A stretch of DNA of 64,000 nt from Cryptomeria japonica. Lineage: Eukaryota; Streptophyta; Pinopsida; Cupressales; Cupressaceae. The stretch lies in the NCBI RefSeq assembly GCF_030272615.1, contig NC_081414.1, forward strand, positions 51,799,136 to 51,863,135. Reading direction: 5' to 3'. Position 1 is the first letter of the stretch. Every line of letters starts with the position of its first letter. The notes beneath the pieces were generated by a model that saw only the letters and a program-made list of their open reading frames with translations, was not told the origin of the DNA and searched no databases. Of the stretch, positions 46,285-59,799 are shown in pieces. Position numbers and translations under genes: made by a program.

Positions 46285-49200
46285 ATGATGAAGAGGGAAG
46301 GTCCAAAGTTTAAAAGGAAAAACTTCGGTAAATGGAAAGACAGGATGAAGATATTCATCAAAAGCATGGGTGTTCAACATTGGAGTTATGTTGAAAATGT
46401 ATATGTTGTTCCTACCAGTACTCTCACCGATGACCAAAAGAGAGAGATATAAGAAAATGGGCAAGTCATGGAAGCCCTCATCAGTAGTTTATTTGACATT
46501 GAATTTATCGATGTTCAGGACAAGGAAAATCCCAAGGAGGTATAGGATCCTCTTGAAAATATCTATGTTGGTGATGAGCATGTAAAACAAGCTAAGGAAG
46601 AAAGCCTGAGAGGGAAGTTTGAAGACATACAAATGGTTGAAGGAGAGACCATTCAACAGTATGGAATAAGAATCAAAATAGTTGTTGGAGAAATAAAGAG
46701 TGCAGGTGGCAAAATAGAAGATTCCACTGTGGTAAGTAAAGTCCTGAGATCCCTGTTGCCGGTCTATGCAATAAGGGTCACTGCTATTTAGGAGTTGAGA
46801 TCAATAGACAAGTCTAAGGTGTCCTTGGACTCCATCATAGCCAAGTTGACAGCCTATGAGCTGAATAGATTTGATGGCAGTGTTCAAAAGACATAATCAA
46901 CTTTTAGAGCCTCTGCTATACCATCCAGAAAAGGAAAAGAGGCTAGCACGAGTGGGGAACCTAATCAGAATAGAGAAATGAATGATGAAGAGTTTCTGAT
47001 GGAATTTGAAGCTCTTCTTGCCAGGAGATTTCCAAAAGGAACTGGTAAATACAAAGGTAAGCTCCCTTTGAAATGTTTCTCCTATAATCGGATAGGACAT
47101 ATTTCTATGAACTGTCCTAATGGTGAGAACAAGGATAAACTGGAAAGGTTCAAGAAATTCAAAGGAGGAAACGGGATAAATTGTTTTGTGGTAGTTGATG
47201 AAGGTGTCACAGATGAGGAATCAAAAGATGAAGAGAATGAAGACATTGTGTTTGTTGCTATAAAGGAAGATGTGGCAGACAAGAAGGCTCTTTTCTCCCG
47301 GTTTGATGATTCCAATGAATGGATCATTGACAGTGGCTGTTCTCACCATATGACTAGTGACCGGAGCAAGTTTCTATCCTTAGAGGAGTATGATGGTGGT
47401 GTGGTTCGCTTTGGCAATGATGCACCATGCATGGTCAAAGGCAGAGGGTCCATCTCTTTGAATGGAAAGAGTAGTGCTGACAATGTGTACTGGGTTGATG
47501 GTCTTAGACACAACCTTCTAAGTGTTGCCCAGTTAAATGATAGTGGCCTCACTCTACAATTCAAGGATGGAGTTTGCAGAATCAAAGGAAAAGATGGTAA
47601 ATTAGTGGCCACTGGCATGCAGACTAAAGGTAACCTATTTCATTTGAATGCAAATATAAGTATGACAGCTGGATATGGCATAGGAGACTCTGCCATGTGA
47701 ACTTTGATAGCATTGTGAAGGCTAGTAAGATAGATCAAGGCAGTTAGAGGGTTGCCGGTGCTGAGAAAACTGGATAATACCTTGTGTAGAGAATGTCAAC
47801 TGGGGAAAATGTCTTCCTCAACTTTTAAATGTAAATCTTTCACTGCTGACAACTTGCTTGATCTTGTAAATACTAATTTGTGTGGTCCTATGAAAACTAG
47901 AAGTGTGCAAGGTGATAGGTACTTCATGATCCTCACTTATGACTGCTCAAGAATGATGTGGGTCACATTCTTGAAAGACAAGTCTGAAGCTTTTGGAAAA
48001 TTCAAAGATTTCAGAGCATTAGTGGAGAAGGAAAGTGGTAAAAGGATCAAATGTCTCAGAACTGATCAAGGAGGGGAATTCACTTCCAGTGAATTCAACA
48101 AGTATTGTGAAGAATTTGGCATCAAGAGACAATTGTCTGCCCCCTCGACTCCACAAAAAAATGTCCTAGCAAAGAGGAATAACTGGACTGTGGTTGAAGT
48201 AGCTAGAACCATGTTGATTCAAGGAAAGGTAGCTCACACCTTTTGGAGAGAAGTGGTGAGCACTGTAGTCTACACTATGAACTAGGTACTCATCAAAAAG
48301 GGTAAGGACAAAACTCCTTATGAGTATTGGACTATTAAGACACCTGTGGTTAACTGCTTTAAGGTATTTGGTAGCAAATGTTACATCAAGAGGAGTGAAC
48401 ATCAGGGAAAATTTGAAGCTAAATGTGATGAGGGAATATTTCTAGGATATTCCACCAAGAGTAAAGCTTTCAAGTGCTACAACAATAGGACTCAGAGAAT
48501 TATGGAAATCATTAATGTAAGAGTTGATGAATCCTCTGAGAAGATTGAGGAAACCGACAGTGAGAAAGCTGTAAATGAACTGATTGCAACCTTCTGGGAA
48601 CCAGTTGTTAGCCAACCAAGTACCAGTAGAAGTGTCCCTGAACCGATGAATGCTGATACTGATGAAGATGAGGATGAAGAAGAAAAGCAAGAAGAACCAG
48701 TTAAGACCATTCCTCAGTATGTCAAGTTGAATCATGATCCTAAGCAGATCATAGTTGATAAGGATGCAGGAATCCTTACAAGAAGAAAGATCAGAGAAAA
48801 CTCATGTATGATCTCTAAATTTGAGCCTAAATCATTCAAAGAGGCTCATAAAGATGAAGACTAGATCAAAGCAATGGAAGAGGAACTTGATATGATAGAG
48901 AAAAATGGTACATGGTCCTTGGTACCCAGACCTGAGCATAAAAATGTCATTGGCACCAAATGGTTGTTCAGAAATAAGTTGAATGCGGATGGCACAATGA
49001 TTAGGAATAAAGCCAAATTGGTATGCAAAGGATATGCTCAAGAAGAAGGAGAAGACTATGGGGAAACCTTTGCTCCTGCAGCCAGATTGGAAGGAGTTCG
49101 TATGCTTCTTGCATATGTAGCTTTAAAGGGGTTCAAAGTATATCAAATGGATGTAAAATCTGCATTCCTAAATGGTGTACTTGAAGAGGAGGTGTATATT

Positions 49201-50358
49201 GAGAAACCATATGGGTTTGCATTATCGAAAGACAGTGACATGGTATGTAGGCTACATAAAAAATTATATGGTCTAAAGAAAGCACCTAGGGCATGGTATG
49301 AGCACCTACATTCCCATCTTGTGAAGATTGGATTTGAGAGAACAAGTGAAGATAGCAATATCTACTTGAAGTCTGAAGGAGATCAGATCCTGATCTGTGA
49401 AGTTTTTGTTGATGACATCATCTTTGGAGGAGATGAAAAGATGAGTCATGAGTTTGCTGATGAGATGAAGAAAGAGTTTGAGATGTCACTCATAGGGGAG
49501 ATTAAGTTCTTCATTAGACTACAGATCCAACAAATGGAAGATAGAATCTTTATCACTCAGTCCAAATATGTCAAAGAGGTACTGAAGACCTTTGGCATGG
49601 AAGATAGCAAACCGGTTGGTACACTGATGGTGACCGGCTGCAAATTGACAAAAGAGGATGATTTCACATTGGTTGATGAGAAGGAATACTGATCAATGAT
49701 TGGTAAGTTGCATTATGTAGTGCATAGCAGACCGGATATTGCACATGCAGTTGGCATTACCGCAAGGTTCCAGAAGAGTCCAAGAGAATCTCACTTGATT
49801 GCAGTCAAGTAGATTCTTAGGTATCTGAAGGGAACAGTTGACTATGGATTGTGGTAGCCATACAACAATAATTTCAATCTGAAAGTGTTCACAGATGCTG
49901 ATTGGGCAGGTAATGTGGATGACTAGAAAAGCACAACTGGTGGTGCATTCTTTCTCAGTGGTAGACTGGTCTCATGGATGAGTAAAAAGCAGAGTTGTAT
50001 CTCTTAGTCTATAGTAGAAGTGGAGTATGTTGCAGCTTTCATGAACTGCACTCAGACAATCTGGATGAAGCATGTATTGGAAGGCTTCAAGATCCCTGTA
50101 TCTGAACTGGTAAGCATATTTTGTTATAACACAAGTGCTATCAATATATCAAAGAATCCGGTTTTACATTCTAGAACCAAGCATTTTGGGCTTCAGTATC
50201 ATTTCTTGAGGGAAAAGGTTCAGAATAAAGAGATTGCACTGGAGCATGTGTTTAGTAAGGAGCAGTTAGCAGATATATTCACCAAGACTCTCCCAAAGAC
50301 AACATTTGTGCATTTGAGAGGTGAATTAGGGGTATTGCCCCTTCAAGAGGTGAACTAA
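46285..50358 (+). pseudogene. C2 gag-pol: Gag, protease, integrase, RT, RNase H
   Basis: Nearly all domains lie in one frame, broken by about 14 stops and a local double frameshift near 47690-47750 that removes part of the pre-integrase region. Gag runs from 46285; its zinc knuckle (CFSYNRIGHISMNC, near 47074) has Tyr in place of the second Cys. Protease has WIIDSGCSHHMTS near 47323. Integrase has NTNLCGPM near 47874 and KNVLAKRNN near 48160, where copia elements normally have TDLCGPM and NGVAERKN, so two of three catalytic acids are changed. RT (48874-49690) keeps the [11 protein letters not shown] and FVDDIIFGG motifs. RNase H runs about 49880-50300 (FTDADWAG). It ends LQEVN-stop. Clearly inactive. 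Confidence 0.93.
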
Positions 50359-50586
50359 AAGTAATTGTTCCACATCAGTCAGGTATTGGACAGACAAATT
50401 TTTGGTTGATTGATGTGTTGAAGGATGCCACTCCTCAAGGGGAGCAGCATGATGGAATAGAGATGTTTGTACCTCCACTTTGGCATTGTTGTCAAAGGGG
50501 GAGAAGGGTGAAGCGAAAAAGATATCTGTAGTAAATAGGGGAGAAGGAGTGAAGCAAAGAGATATCTTTGTATATTGCCATCAATG

Positions 50587-50600
50587 CCAAAGGGGGAGAT
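50587..50600 (+). other. Polypurine tract of C2
   Basis: CCAAAGGGGGAGAT abuts the 3' LTR. Similar runs lie near 50438, 50493 and 50537. Confidence 0.8.
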
Positions 50601-52192
50601 TGTTGGCATTATTTGAACCGGCATGAAGACATAATGACATTATATGTTGTCATTGATGTCAATATGTGTTATGAAGAGAACCAACATATGTGATAGGTGA
50701 AAAGAGAGAGGAACTGACATATGTATGAACCGGTTTATATGCCAAAGTGGAGCGGCATATTTGTTCAAGATGAACTGGCATGTAGTTATGGGAACCAACA
50801 CATGGAAGCATTGTATGACTACCAGTTGGTAGGTAGCTTCCACTTCAGGGTTTCCGGTTGGAGCACCTCAAGTGACTCAATCGGTGATCTTCATGTGATG
50901 AGTTAGCAGTATAATGGAAATCAGATCATGTTGCCACGTAAGCTCTGTGCGTGTGAAGGATCTTGCATGAAGAAGACTATCCCTATCTACCTCGAGAATG
51001 TGTGAAGTCTATCAAACACTGATAACGCGTGATGGGTTATCAACTGCCATGAAATCGGTGGATAATGGACGATGGAGAATGTCTTGAGATCGATTCAAGA
51101 TTGTTGCATTTAATGCAGTATGATTCAATGGTCAGGATCAAACTGCTTGAATTGCTTAACCTAACAGGTTTAGGGTTTAGGGTTTTTGCTACCGACCTGT
51201 ATGTCTCCTATAAGGTCGATGTTGTGTTTCTTTCTAAGGTTGTTGGCAAAAGTTTTGTGTGTGTATCCTAGGGAAGTGATACATAATTCTTGCTAGACCA
51301 AAGGAGAGAAGAGATACTTGTAAAGTGAATGTGCAGAAGGTGAAGAGGAGCCAAAACGGATCTAAATTAGCATTGAGTGCTGTTAACAGATCATTGTAAT
51401 TCCTGTTGATCTCTAACCACTTCAATAGTTGTAAAATCCCCTAACAGGGTAGCCTTAACTAGCTTGTTGCAAAATCCCCTAATAGAGTGGTCTTAACAGG
51501 CTTGATTCAAATCCCTTAACCGGGTAACTCGAGGTTAATGAGTTCTGAGAAGCTATAGAGCTTAGGAGATCCTTTCAGCTATTGAGTTCTTGAAATCCTC
51601 CAACAAGGTGACCCTACCGGGTTTAACCCTTAACTGGGTATCCCTTAACCAAGTGATCCCTAACAAGATTGGTTGCTAGCAGAACCTATTGTAATGTCTT
51701 TAACCAGACAAGGCTCCTAATAGAGCAGACTTATAAAGAGTTCAAAAAGCAGCTTGTGGGTATTCATCCCCACCATGGTTTTTCCTAGTTGGGTTTCCAC
51801 GTGAAAAATGCGTGTGTCATGTGAAATGCTTTTGTCTTGTGATGCTTTGTTTACCTGTTAAGCATATGAAGGTCCTATGTTTTATGCTTGTCTATAAAAC
51901 ATATTGGAATCACTGTTGTAAAGATCTGATGATGAAGTTTACCTGTTTATGCATGAGAATATAATGATACTGTAGTATTGAGCTAAGAGGGAAGCTTATT
52001 GAGTGACCGGTTCATGATTGATTGAAATGTATTGGATGTTACCGGTTGCACTCTGTTTTACTAGTATCCCTGTTTGTCAGTCATTTGGAGTATTTGCTGG
52101 CAAACCAGTTTTGGACTGTATTTGTGTTTGTACTGATTCAGCCCCCCCTCTCACTACCAGTTTGGTACTAGTGGTTCATCATTGAGTTATCA
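50601..52192 (+). repeat. 3' LTR of C2
   Basis: 1592 bp, ends GAGTTATCA, followed by the AACAT duplication at 52193-52197. Confidence 0.93.
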
Positions 52193-52197
52193 AACAT

Positions 52198-53378
52198 GCC
52201 ATACCAGTATTTCTCCATGATCTTCAGTTGTTCATTCCAAACCTTATAAAATAGTTGGCACTTATATGTCCATATCTTCCACAACATTCACACCATATCC
52301 TTGTATTGTAATCCCATGGTATTGCAGAATACTGTCGGTAAGGATCTACGTGAGTTCGGTAACCTCTAGCATTTGCTCAGTGTGCATACCACATATAGTT
52401 CTTTTGCTTAAGCCAACACTTCTTGGTACTATGTACATATCTATTGCAGTTTTGAAAAAACCCTTTGAATTTTGCCTTCTTATAATTGTTAACAGACTTT
52501 GTCCTACATTGATTAGATGTGTGACCATATTTATTGCAATTGTAACAATAACCATTAGACTTAGTGACATTCGGTTGCTTACCTTTTCTGATTTGGCATA
52601 TGTTGGCAGTGTGACCTTGATTTCCACAGTAATTGCAAATAGGCTTCTTTCTTTTGATGTTATTCTTGTTTCAAGCTTGCTTTGATGATTCTCCTCTATC
52701 GGTAGTATGAATTCCTTTCTTGGTAGAGACTTTTCCTTTGTAACCGAGTCCTGCATCTTTGTTGGGTCGTCTTGTCTTCAGTTGCTCATCAAACATCTTT
52801 GATGCTTCATAAGTCTTCTTCAGTATTTCTTTGGATTTCTTATATGTTTCAAGTTCATCGGTTAACTTTGATACTTCAAGTTTCAATGCTTGATTCTCAT
52901 CATTCTTCAGAATTGCTTCATGATGTGCACAACCTAGTTGATCTGATAGGTTTTGTTGAATTCCAGTTAACCTTGTGATTTCATCATTCTTATCAGATAC
53001 TAAGACTTCAAGTTGTTGTTTCTCTCTCTGTAGATCTCTTTCTTTATCCTCAACTGTCCTCAATGCATCAAGATTTTTAGTCATCTATGTGTTGAAATGT
53101 TCATTTTCTCTTTTCATTGCTTTGAGTTGATCAGCCAGTACTTTGTTCTTTTCTTTGAATACTCCAATCATTTCTTCAGTTTCTTCAGATATACTTTTCT
53201 TAGATGATGTCTCAATTTGTTCCACTAACTCTTGAGAGTCCTGCAAATCATCAGATAATCTTCTTCTCACTTTCAAAGATTTTTGCATTTGCCTTTGCAT
53301 GTCTGTAATCACTTGATTAGCATGATCTAGCTCTTCTTGCAGATACACAATCCTCCAAGATTGTTTATAGCCTTCCAT
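52198..53378 (-). pseudogene. C1 gag, 5' piece: coiled coil and four zinc knuckles
   Basis: ATG at 53378 lies about 50 nt inside the primer site. Residues 1-220 are strongly charged with heptad-like spacing (coiled coil). Then come CNYCGNQGHTANIC, CYNCNKYGHTSNQC, FQNCNRYVHSTKKC (first Cys lost) and WCECCGRYGHISANYF, spaced through 52210-52650. Stops at 53085, 52671 and a few later ones break the frame. With the 44.5-kb piece the protein had five knuckles, an unusually high number but known in Sirevirus-type Gags. It would package RNA if intact. Confidence 0.85.
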
Positions 53379-53426
53379 TGATAAGATCTTTCTCTTTAGG
53401 TAGTTAAATCCTTTTCCAAGATTCAA

Positions 53427-53438
53427 GCTCTGACACCA
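53427..53438 (-). other. Primer-binding site of C1
   Basis: On the minus strand TGGTGTCAGAGC, two bases from the LTR, is the initiator-Met type with one change. It fixes the orientation of C1. Confidence 0.85.
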
Positions 53439-53440
53439 AT

Positions 53441-54581
53441 TGTTAGGCCCAATATGGAAAGCTAATGTACTAAGAGGGGAGGGGTGAATCAGTACTCCAA
53501 AACTTTTCTTGAATGATAACTTTACTGTTATGAATAAACCAAATAGTGCAATAACATGATATAAAGCTAAAACAAATAGATAACAATTATACATGATTCA
53601 CTCCATAACACATATATTTTGGTTATGCAGAAACTCTTGGTTAGAGAGAAAAACTGCGGTGGGGATGGCACCCACAACTTCACTACTGCAATAATAAAGA
53701 GTGCTTTGTTAGAGCTACATGTTTAGCTATTTCTGATAGCTTACCCTTTTAGGAGTATCAAGATCTGTTAGATCTACCTTGCTAAAGGATTTTACAACAC
53801 TTCATCTAAATGCTGCACCTGGTTAGAGGATTTACAATTTATAGATTTGATTAGAGTCTTTTACCTTGTTAAAGGTTTCTCTTACAACTTCAAAATATTA
53901 CAATAAAATTATTACAAATATCTACAACTTTACATCTAGAATGTTATAGCAGATTCTATGTGCTCAGAATAAGATTACCTTTCTTATAGCATACCTCGGT
54001 AACCCATATAGTAACTCGGTAAACCCTCCTGTTTACTCTATTCTTTGATTGTTCTCTGAAAACCTTCTCGGTGACCTCTGTGTCTTTGTAACAATCTTCT
54101 TACACTCATGCACACACCTTTTTAAATCTTAGCTCATGCTGTATAAATAGATCTCTTATGACGGTGATCCTTTCATTGCTTCGATCTTACAAACATGATT
54201 TATTGAATGAATAACCATGCAAATTATTTCATTGGTTAGATGACCTCAAAATCATACACAATCTTTAAGTGCAATTTCCAATGTGATAACGGTTAGATGT
54301 GCCTTGATCTTGTAACATGTTTTTATATGCATGTCTAGGTTCAATGAATCTAGTAACACGTTTCACTCGGTGTATATCAACTTGGTGTGTCATCTTTGCT
54401 GCTCGGTAGACATGTAAAGATACTTGGTAGACAGCTCAGTGTATACTGCGTTTTGTGATTGCTTTTTTCTGTAACTGACTAGACTGTGCATACCGGCTAA
54501 ATATCTCAGTAATAGATAACTGACTAGAGTATATAGTATAACTTTGACACAAAACTAATGGAAATCTGATAAGTAGTAACA
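53441..54581 (-). repeat. 5' LTR of C1
   Basis: 1141 bp, same ends as 39038-40178, followed by GAAGC. Confidence 0.95.
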
Positions 54582-54917
54582 GAAGCATACAGAGTATCCC
54601 GTCTCCAAGACTTAGAGTTACTTGACGAGAAACAACAAGCTGCATACAACCACCTCAAAGCCTATCAGCAGTGCATGAGTAGAAGCTATAATCATTGAGT
54701 TAGACCTCACACATTCGAGGTAGGTGATCTTGTTCTTAGGTAAAATCCTTGTAACCAACCAAACAGAGAACATCAGGGAAAGTTTGAATCAAACTGGCTG
54801 GGTCCATATGTTATCACTGCTATATTTGGGTCTGGGGCATATTAGTTGGCTACTTCAGAAGGAGAACTGCTAGAAGATCCAATCAACAACATGCACCATA
54901 AAAAGTTTTATACATGA
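54582..54917 (+). pseudogene. G1 pol, part 3: integrase C-terminus
   Basis: It continues the frame from 39037 (after the GAAGC copy): YRVSRLQDLELLDEKQ, FEVGDLVL, a GPY motif (SNWLGPYVI) and a final DPINNMHHKKFYT with stop at 54915-54917. Three in-frame stops lie within. A1 ends its integrase in the same way (DPINAMHLRRYYA). No chromodomain follows, as in Tat elements. Confidence 0.9.
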
Positions 54918-57585
54918 GCTACACAGAGCATCAGGCTTCCATACATACTGGAAAAACACCAAAAAAAAAAAAAATTCAGATAAATGTCCTGAAGAAAATA
55001 CAAAAACATCGAAATAGTAAAGAGAAATCATGCATCTGAATGGTGAACAACCACTCCGGTGGGACCTTGGGTGAGTGTGATGGTGAAAACCTAGCAAATA
55101 TGCGCCACTCATAAATGCTATGGCTCCATTGTCTTTCAGACTTGTTGCGATCACATTCATTACAGGCACACATCCATTCATCAAAACCATGCCTTGTTAT
55201 TGATCTGCAATCAAGGATAGTACTTCATGCGTCTTGCATCCTGCTTTTTCATAGTCATGTCTAAACTAGGGGCAATACCCTTGATCTAGTTTGATGGAAG
55301 TGGATACTACATTGTTTTATGATTCACTAAAGTTCTTCATTGAAAACTATCTCATCAAAATACCAAAAACATGATAAAACATCAAAATTCAATCAAAAAC
55401 ATAGCAACACATTGTATGTACACATCCTAGAAGGTACCAAACAAACATTGTGCAATAATCAAATGATCACCATATATCACATTAGTTCAACAATCAACAT
55501 CGCCACACACACTGTCTTAACAAGGATGCATCCTTCCTTACCCAAAACAAAGACATGATAACATTTTCTTTGACAAGAAAATTTTGTTTAAGCTATCAAT
55601 TACTTGGTTGATTTGTAGGTTATTCATTCGTTTATATATATCAGGTTCCCATGCTACTATGGGATATCCACAAGTGATTAGAGTAGCTGAGATGTTTCCT
55701 ACAACATTGTTTGTATGTGTTATGCGAATTATTTCGATGAAGTATTGGGGCATGTCCTAATGGTGTCTACGTGGGAAGTTCACTAAGCTACGCGATCTTA
55801 TGCAAAATACAGTCATAGATCACTATGGCTTGCTGACTATAGTGTATACCTCGAGCATTTGAGCATGAACCATTATCGAGGGTCCATATTCTTTATTCTT
55901 TATATATGTTGTTTGCCTACAGATACAATGCTCCACCCTTGGTTCCTACTGCCTCATCCAAACTCGATAATGGTTTATCTCTTACTATGGTATGAACTTG
56001 TCTCGAGATATGATCAACAAAAGATCAAGGAGGACATTCCAAGTCATGCATGAAAGGAGATAATCCTTGTGTCTTCCGCAAGCAATACTCAGGTCAACTT
56101 GATCCATTATATCAAGTTGCTTGTATTAACTTGCTATATCAAAATCCATGTAAGAAATACTCAAGTCATCTTGAAACATTATGTCAAGTTGCTTGTATTT
56201 TCTTACAACATTTTAAGAGCTCAATGATGAAAATAAAGCACTATGGATCACCATTCCATCTCATCTATTTATATTGCATTCTCTTGCATATCGCCCATCC
56301 ATTTACTCATTCATTATTCGTATGCATGGTTTTGTATGCAAGTGTGAACAAAGTTAATGTGAGCAGTTATATGAAAATTGAGTTGGTCTTGGATACAATC
56401 ATGACAGAGTACTCTAATACATCATCAGTGCATCATGCAAAGTCTAAACAACCTTGCATTCATCTATCATGATCATATCATCATCATTACATTTAGTTGC
56501 ATTTGCATCGAGTGCATTTCAAATCATTTAGTTGCATAAAATTACATATAGTTCGTTATCATTTATTGACATTAGTCTTATTATATCATTTCATCATTGC
56601 ATAATCATGACATTTAGATTCATTCATATGATAAAATTGTCCTTGATTTCATTAACCATTACTATGCATTCATTTAGAGTCAGTTACCAATCATCATTTA
56701 TCATCATTTATCATTGCATACATCTATTTATCTGTCCATTAGTTAAGTGAATTCATTTATCCATTTAGTATATTTTTATACTCATTGAATTCATTTCATT
56801 TAGGATTCATTACAAACATGCATTCATTCTACTTTTTAATTGCATTAAGGTGTAGTTATTCACGAGTTGCATTATCATTTCACTTCATCATATTTTTCGA
56901 CATTAAGAATCATCAAACAAAATCATTTGCCTTAGCATTGGTTCATACATTATCCATATGCATTCATTTAGAAATCATCATTTAAACATTTGTACTTTAC
57001 ATTTGTTTATCCATATTACATTCATCTAACAAACCATCTAGATGCATTTACATATATACATCATTCATTCCACACATTACATTAACATCATTTCATTGTC
57101 TTATCAAAATAAAAACCAAAGTACCATCCGAATCATCATTGCATTATGCACACATAACCATCATGGCATTACATACATAAGACATTACATCACCAAACAC
57201 ATCATGAACACATATATCAACCTGCATCCAAATGTTAGCCTCTCATTCATACACAAACATGCATATAGACATCATGTAAGAATAAATCATCATGAAAACA
57301 TGCATACAGGAATCATCTCAAAAAAACACATACATATAGAAAAGTACAAAGTATCTATCTAAACATAAAATCATAAAATCATCATCCTACATAAACATCC
57401 ATACATATCATCAACATGCATATCAACACAAAATATGGGATCTCCTCATATATCATATCATATCGCGACAAATATACATGTATCAGAGTACAATGAGGTC
57501 CAAAAAAATTGGCTATTAAGAGCCATCCAAGGTATAGTCCAAATGATAAAATAAATGCATACAAAATGCTCTCTCAGATGCCACT
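54918..57585. other. Noncoding tract between pol and PMD gene of G1
   Basis: No gene supported; the open frames are short and AT/CAT-rich. Noted inside: a 13-bp inverted repeat (55868-55880 with 55963-55975), an imperfect ~71-bp duplication (56084-56127 and 56155-56199), and low-complexity ATCATTTA words from 56.45 to 57.4 kb. A1 has a 600-bp tract in the same place. Confidence 0.6.
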
Positions 57586-58839
57586 CTAACCAAATGCTAC
57601 ATCACCATCTCCACCTGCTCCCCCATTAGCCCCTGCACCACCTGATCTATCTCTCTGGGGAGGACCCATCACACCACCACTACTCTGCATCCTGTGAGAC
57701 TGCTCTGATATCTCCCGACACATCTGTGAATAACTCAGTGCTCGTCCACTAGATGGCACCTCGTGCTCATATAAGCCCCGCTAGTAATCAACCTCTCCAC
57801 CTCCTCTCCGTACCTCCCTAGCCAATGCCTCCATAGATGGCCCCTATCCATGTACTCCCTCCAAAACCCTCACTCTCTCCTGCAACTACATCACCATGTC
57901 CATGGTCTGATCTCTCTCCCGCAGCACTACAGTCAGCTCTGACTCTTGTACAAACAACTGCACATCTCTAGCTGCTACCTCTGCCTCCAAATCCTCTATG
58001 GGAGTTTGCAAATATCCTATCATATGATCCCACAGATCTCCACTCATAGCTCCCTCCCCCATATCCATAGGTGCCTCTCTAGTGGCTCCCTCTCTAGTCC
58101 CTCCCTCCCCTATATCCATAGGTGCTTGTCCCTCACTTGCATCCTTGCCAGCTAATCTCATTCCTCCCTACATCAAAGGTCCCTGAGATAGCTACAATGG
58201 CTGCCCACCTCTCCCTCTCCGCTGTAATCATCCAACACCCCCACCTCCACCTCCTCCAAACCCATCACCCCCTCCTCCTCCTCCTCCATCACCACCTCCT
58301 CCATCCCCACCACCACCATCCCCTCTCCCCCATCCACCTACTACTCTAGGACCTCGTCTCCTCCTCTGTCTCTGTCCCCTCTCCTCCTCAAAATCTAGAA
58401 TCGGCTCTACCAGATCTGATATCCACAGAATTGAATGTGCCACAATATACTGCGTGTACTCCTCCGATACCCCACCATCTACTACCCCTGACCTCATCTG
58501 CCATGGTCTCACCTTTAAGGTGCAGAATTTTGCCAATGCCTGATCATAGGGTAGCACTAGCCTTCATAAGTACCTCTATCGTACTACCTGTGCATACTCT
58601 CCTGAACCACTAGGCAATCCCTACCTCTGCCCAAACTATCTCAACACCCTGCCCGACAACTGTCTCTCCACATTGTAGGTTGTCCTGCCAATGAGGTACC
58701 GTGTCATGAACACATATGGCAATTCTTCCGCATCATCCTCTCACAACTCACACTCAATATACGGCCTCGAGATCAATTAATCCAAGTCATCCAGTGCCCG
58801 CCGCCACCCCTCTAACTTCCCCAGGTGGAGTTGACTCAT

Positions 58840-58868
58840 CACACACACACACACACACACATATATAT
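58840..58868. repeat. (CA)n(TA)n microsatellite inside the PMD pseudogene
   Basis: About ten CA units followed by four AT units, within what was PMD coding sequence. Confidence 0.95.
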
Positions 58869-59799
58869 GGCTGATCCACTGCTCAGAATCTCAGACTGAC
58901 TAGTCAGGTAACTGGTAAGTGCTCCCATGCCCAAATATTTAGTAGGGCGATCCCCACTCCCAATGAGCCCCTCCCTTGGTATGCTACATCATGAAGATCT
59001 TGATATAAGTGCAATAGCAGGCACGGTCCCCATGCAACCTAAGTCCCCTCTATAATCATGTACTCGATCACGTGACCCCAACCAATGGCAAGTCCATGCG
59101 ATCGTCTATTTGGACACAACAGTCCCCCAACAATTTCTGATAAGACTACTGGTAATGGCTCATACAAGGCTACTATGTCCTGCCAGGCTATCGACCCATC
59201 ATCAATATACACATCTGCCTCAACAAACTGTTGTATAGCTGCTATCCCCTAAGATCAGTCATATGTCACTAGCTCTCCTCGAATGGGAATGTGCAGGATG
59301 CGCCATACATCCTCCAGTGTAACTATCATCTCCCCCTGCACTAAGTAAAATGTACATGTCTCACTATGCCACCGCTCTGCCAATGTTGTAATCAAACCGT
59401 GATTCATTTGAATCACGAGCATATACATCATATCATACAGGCATGTCCCTACAATGCAATCCACCTTAGCCTCTGTCAATCGATCGTGCAACACCTGTGT
59501 GGCGGGATGCCTCTCACGCAACTGTAAGATGCAAAGATCCGCCTACACAAGTGCATCAACCATCATCATCAGTTGTTTTGTTTCAAACTTTCTTAAGTTT
59601 AAACCTAGACTATCAACAGATATTTTGATCAAGTATCTTCGGGTCTCAATAGGTAAGAAATCATGGCACACCTAGACTTCAACAGGCATTTATCTTAATG
59701 ACCTAAGTCTCATCAGGGTTGCTTTGGTTCAAAACAACTCTCACCTCATCTCTCCATCCATCCATCATTGGCATCGGGAGATTTTTGTTCAAACACACT

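Larger units (their letters stand above)
44638..52192 (+). mobile_element. C2: full-length Ty1/copia element, inactive
   Basis: 7555 bp with LTRs of 1577 and 1592 bp (TGTTGGCATTA...GAGTTATCA), flanked by AACAT (44633-44637, 52193-52197). It inserted into the zinc-knuckle region of C1 gag. It has an initiator-Met primer site, one gag-pol frame with many stops, and a polypurine tract. The LTR pair shows more differences and indels than those of A1, A2 or C1. As it lies inside C1, its LTRs cannot have separated earlier than C1 inserted, so sequence gain by repair or different mutation rates may explain this. Confidence 0.95.
39038..54581 (-). mobile_element. C1: pol-less copia (Sirevirus-like) element
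   Basis: It has two 1141-bp LTRs (TGTTAC...CCTAACA on the minus strand) flanked by GAAGC (39033-39037, 54582-54586). Removing it restores the G1 integrase frame. From its 5' end (right) it has an initiator-Met-type primer site, a coiled-coil and zinc-knuckle Gag-like gene (split by C2), a spacer, a large unknown ORF, several GGGGGAG runs and the polypurine tract. RT, integrase and protease are absent. Without C2 it is about 8.0 kb. The Gag with several zinc knuckles, an extra ORF before the 3' LTR and repeated purine tracts fit the Sirevirus group. Confidence 0.9.

Noticed and set aside
58228-58557. Glycine-rich protein gene
   Set aside because: It is the low-complexity tail part of the G1 PMD pseudogene; the frame continues with stops to 57586.
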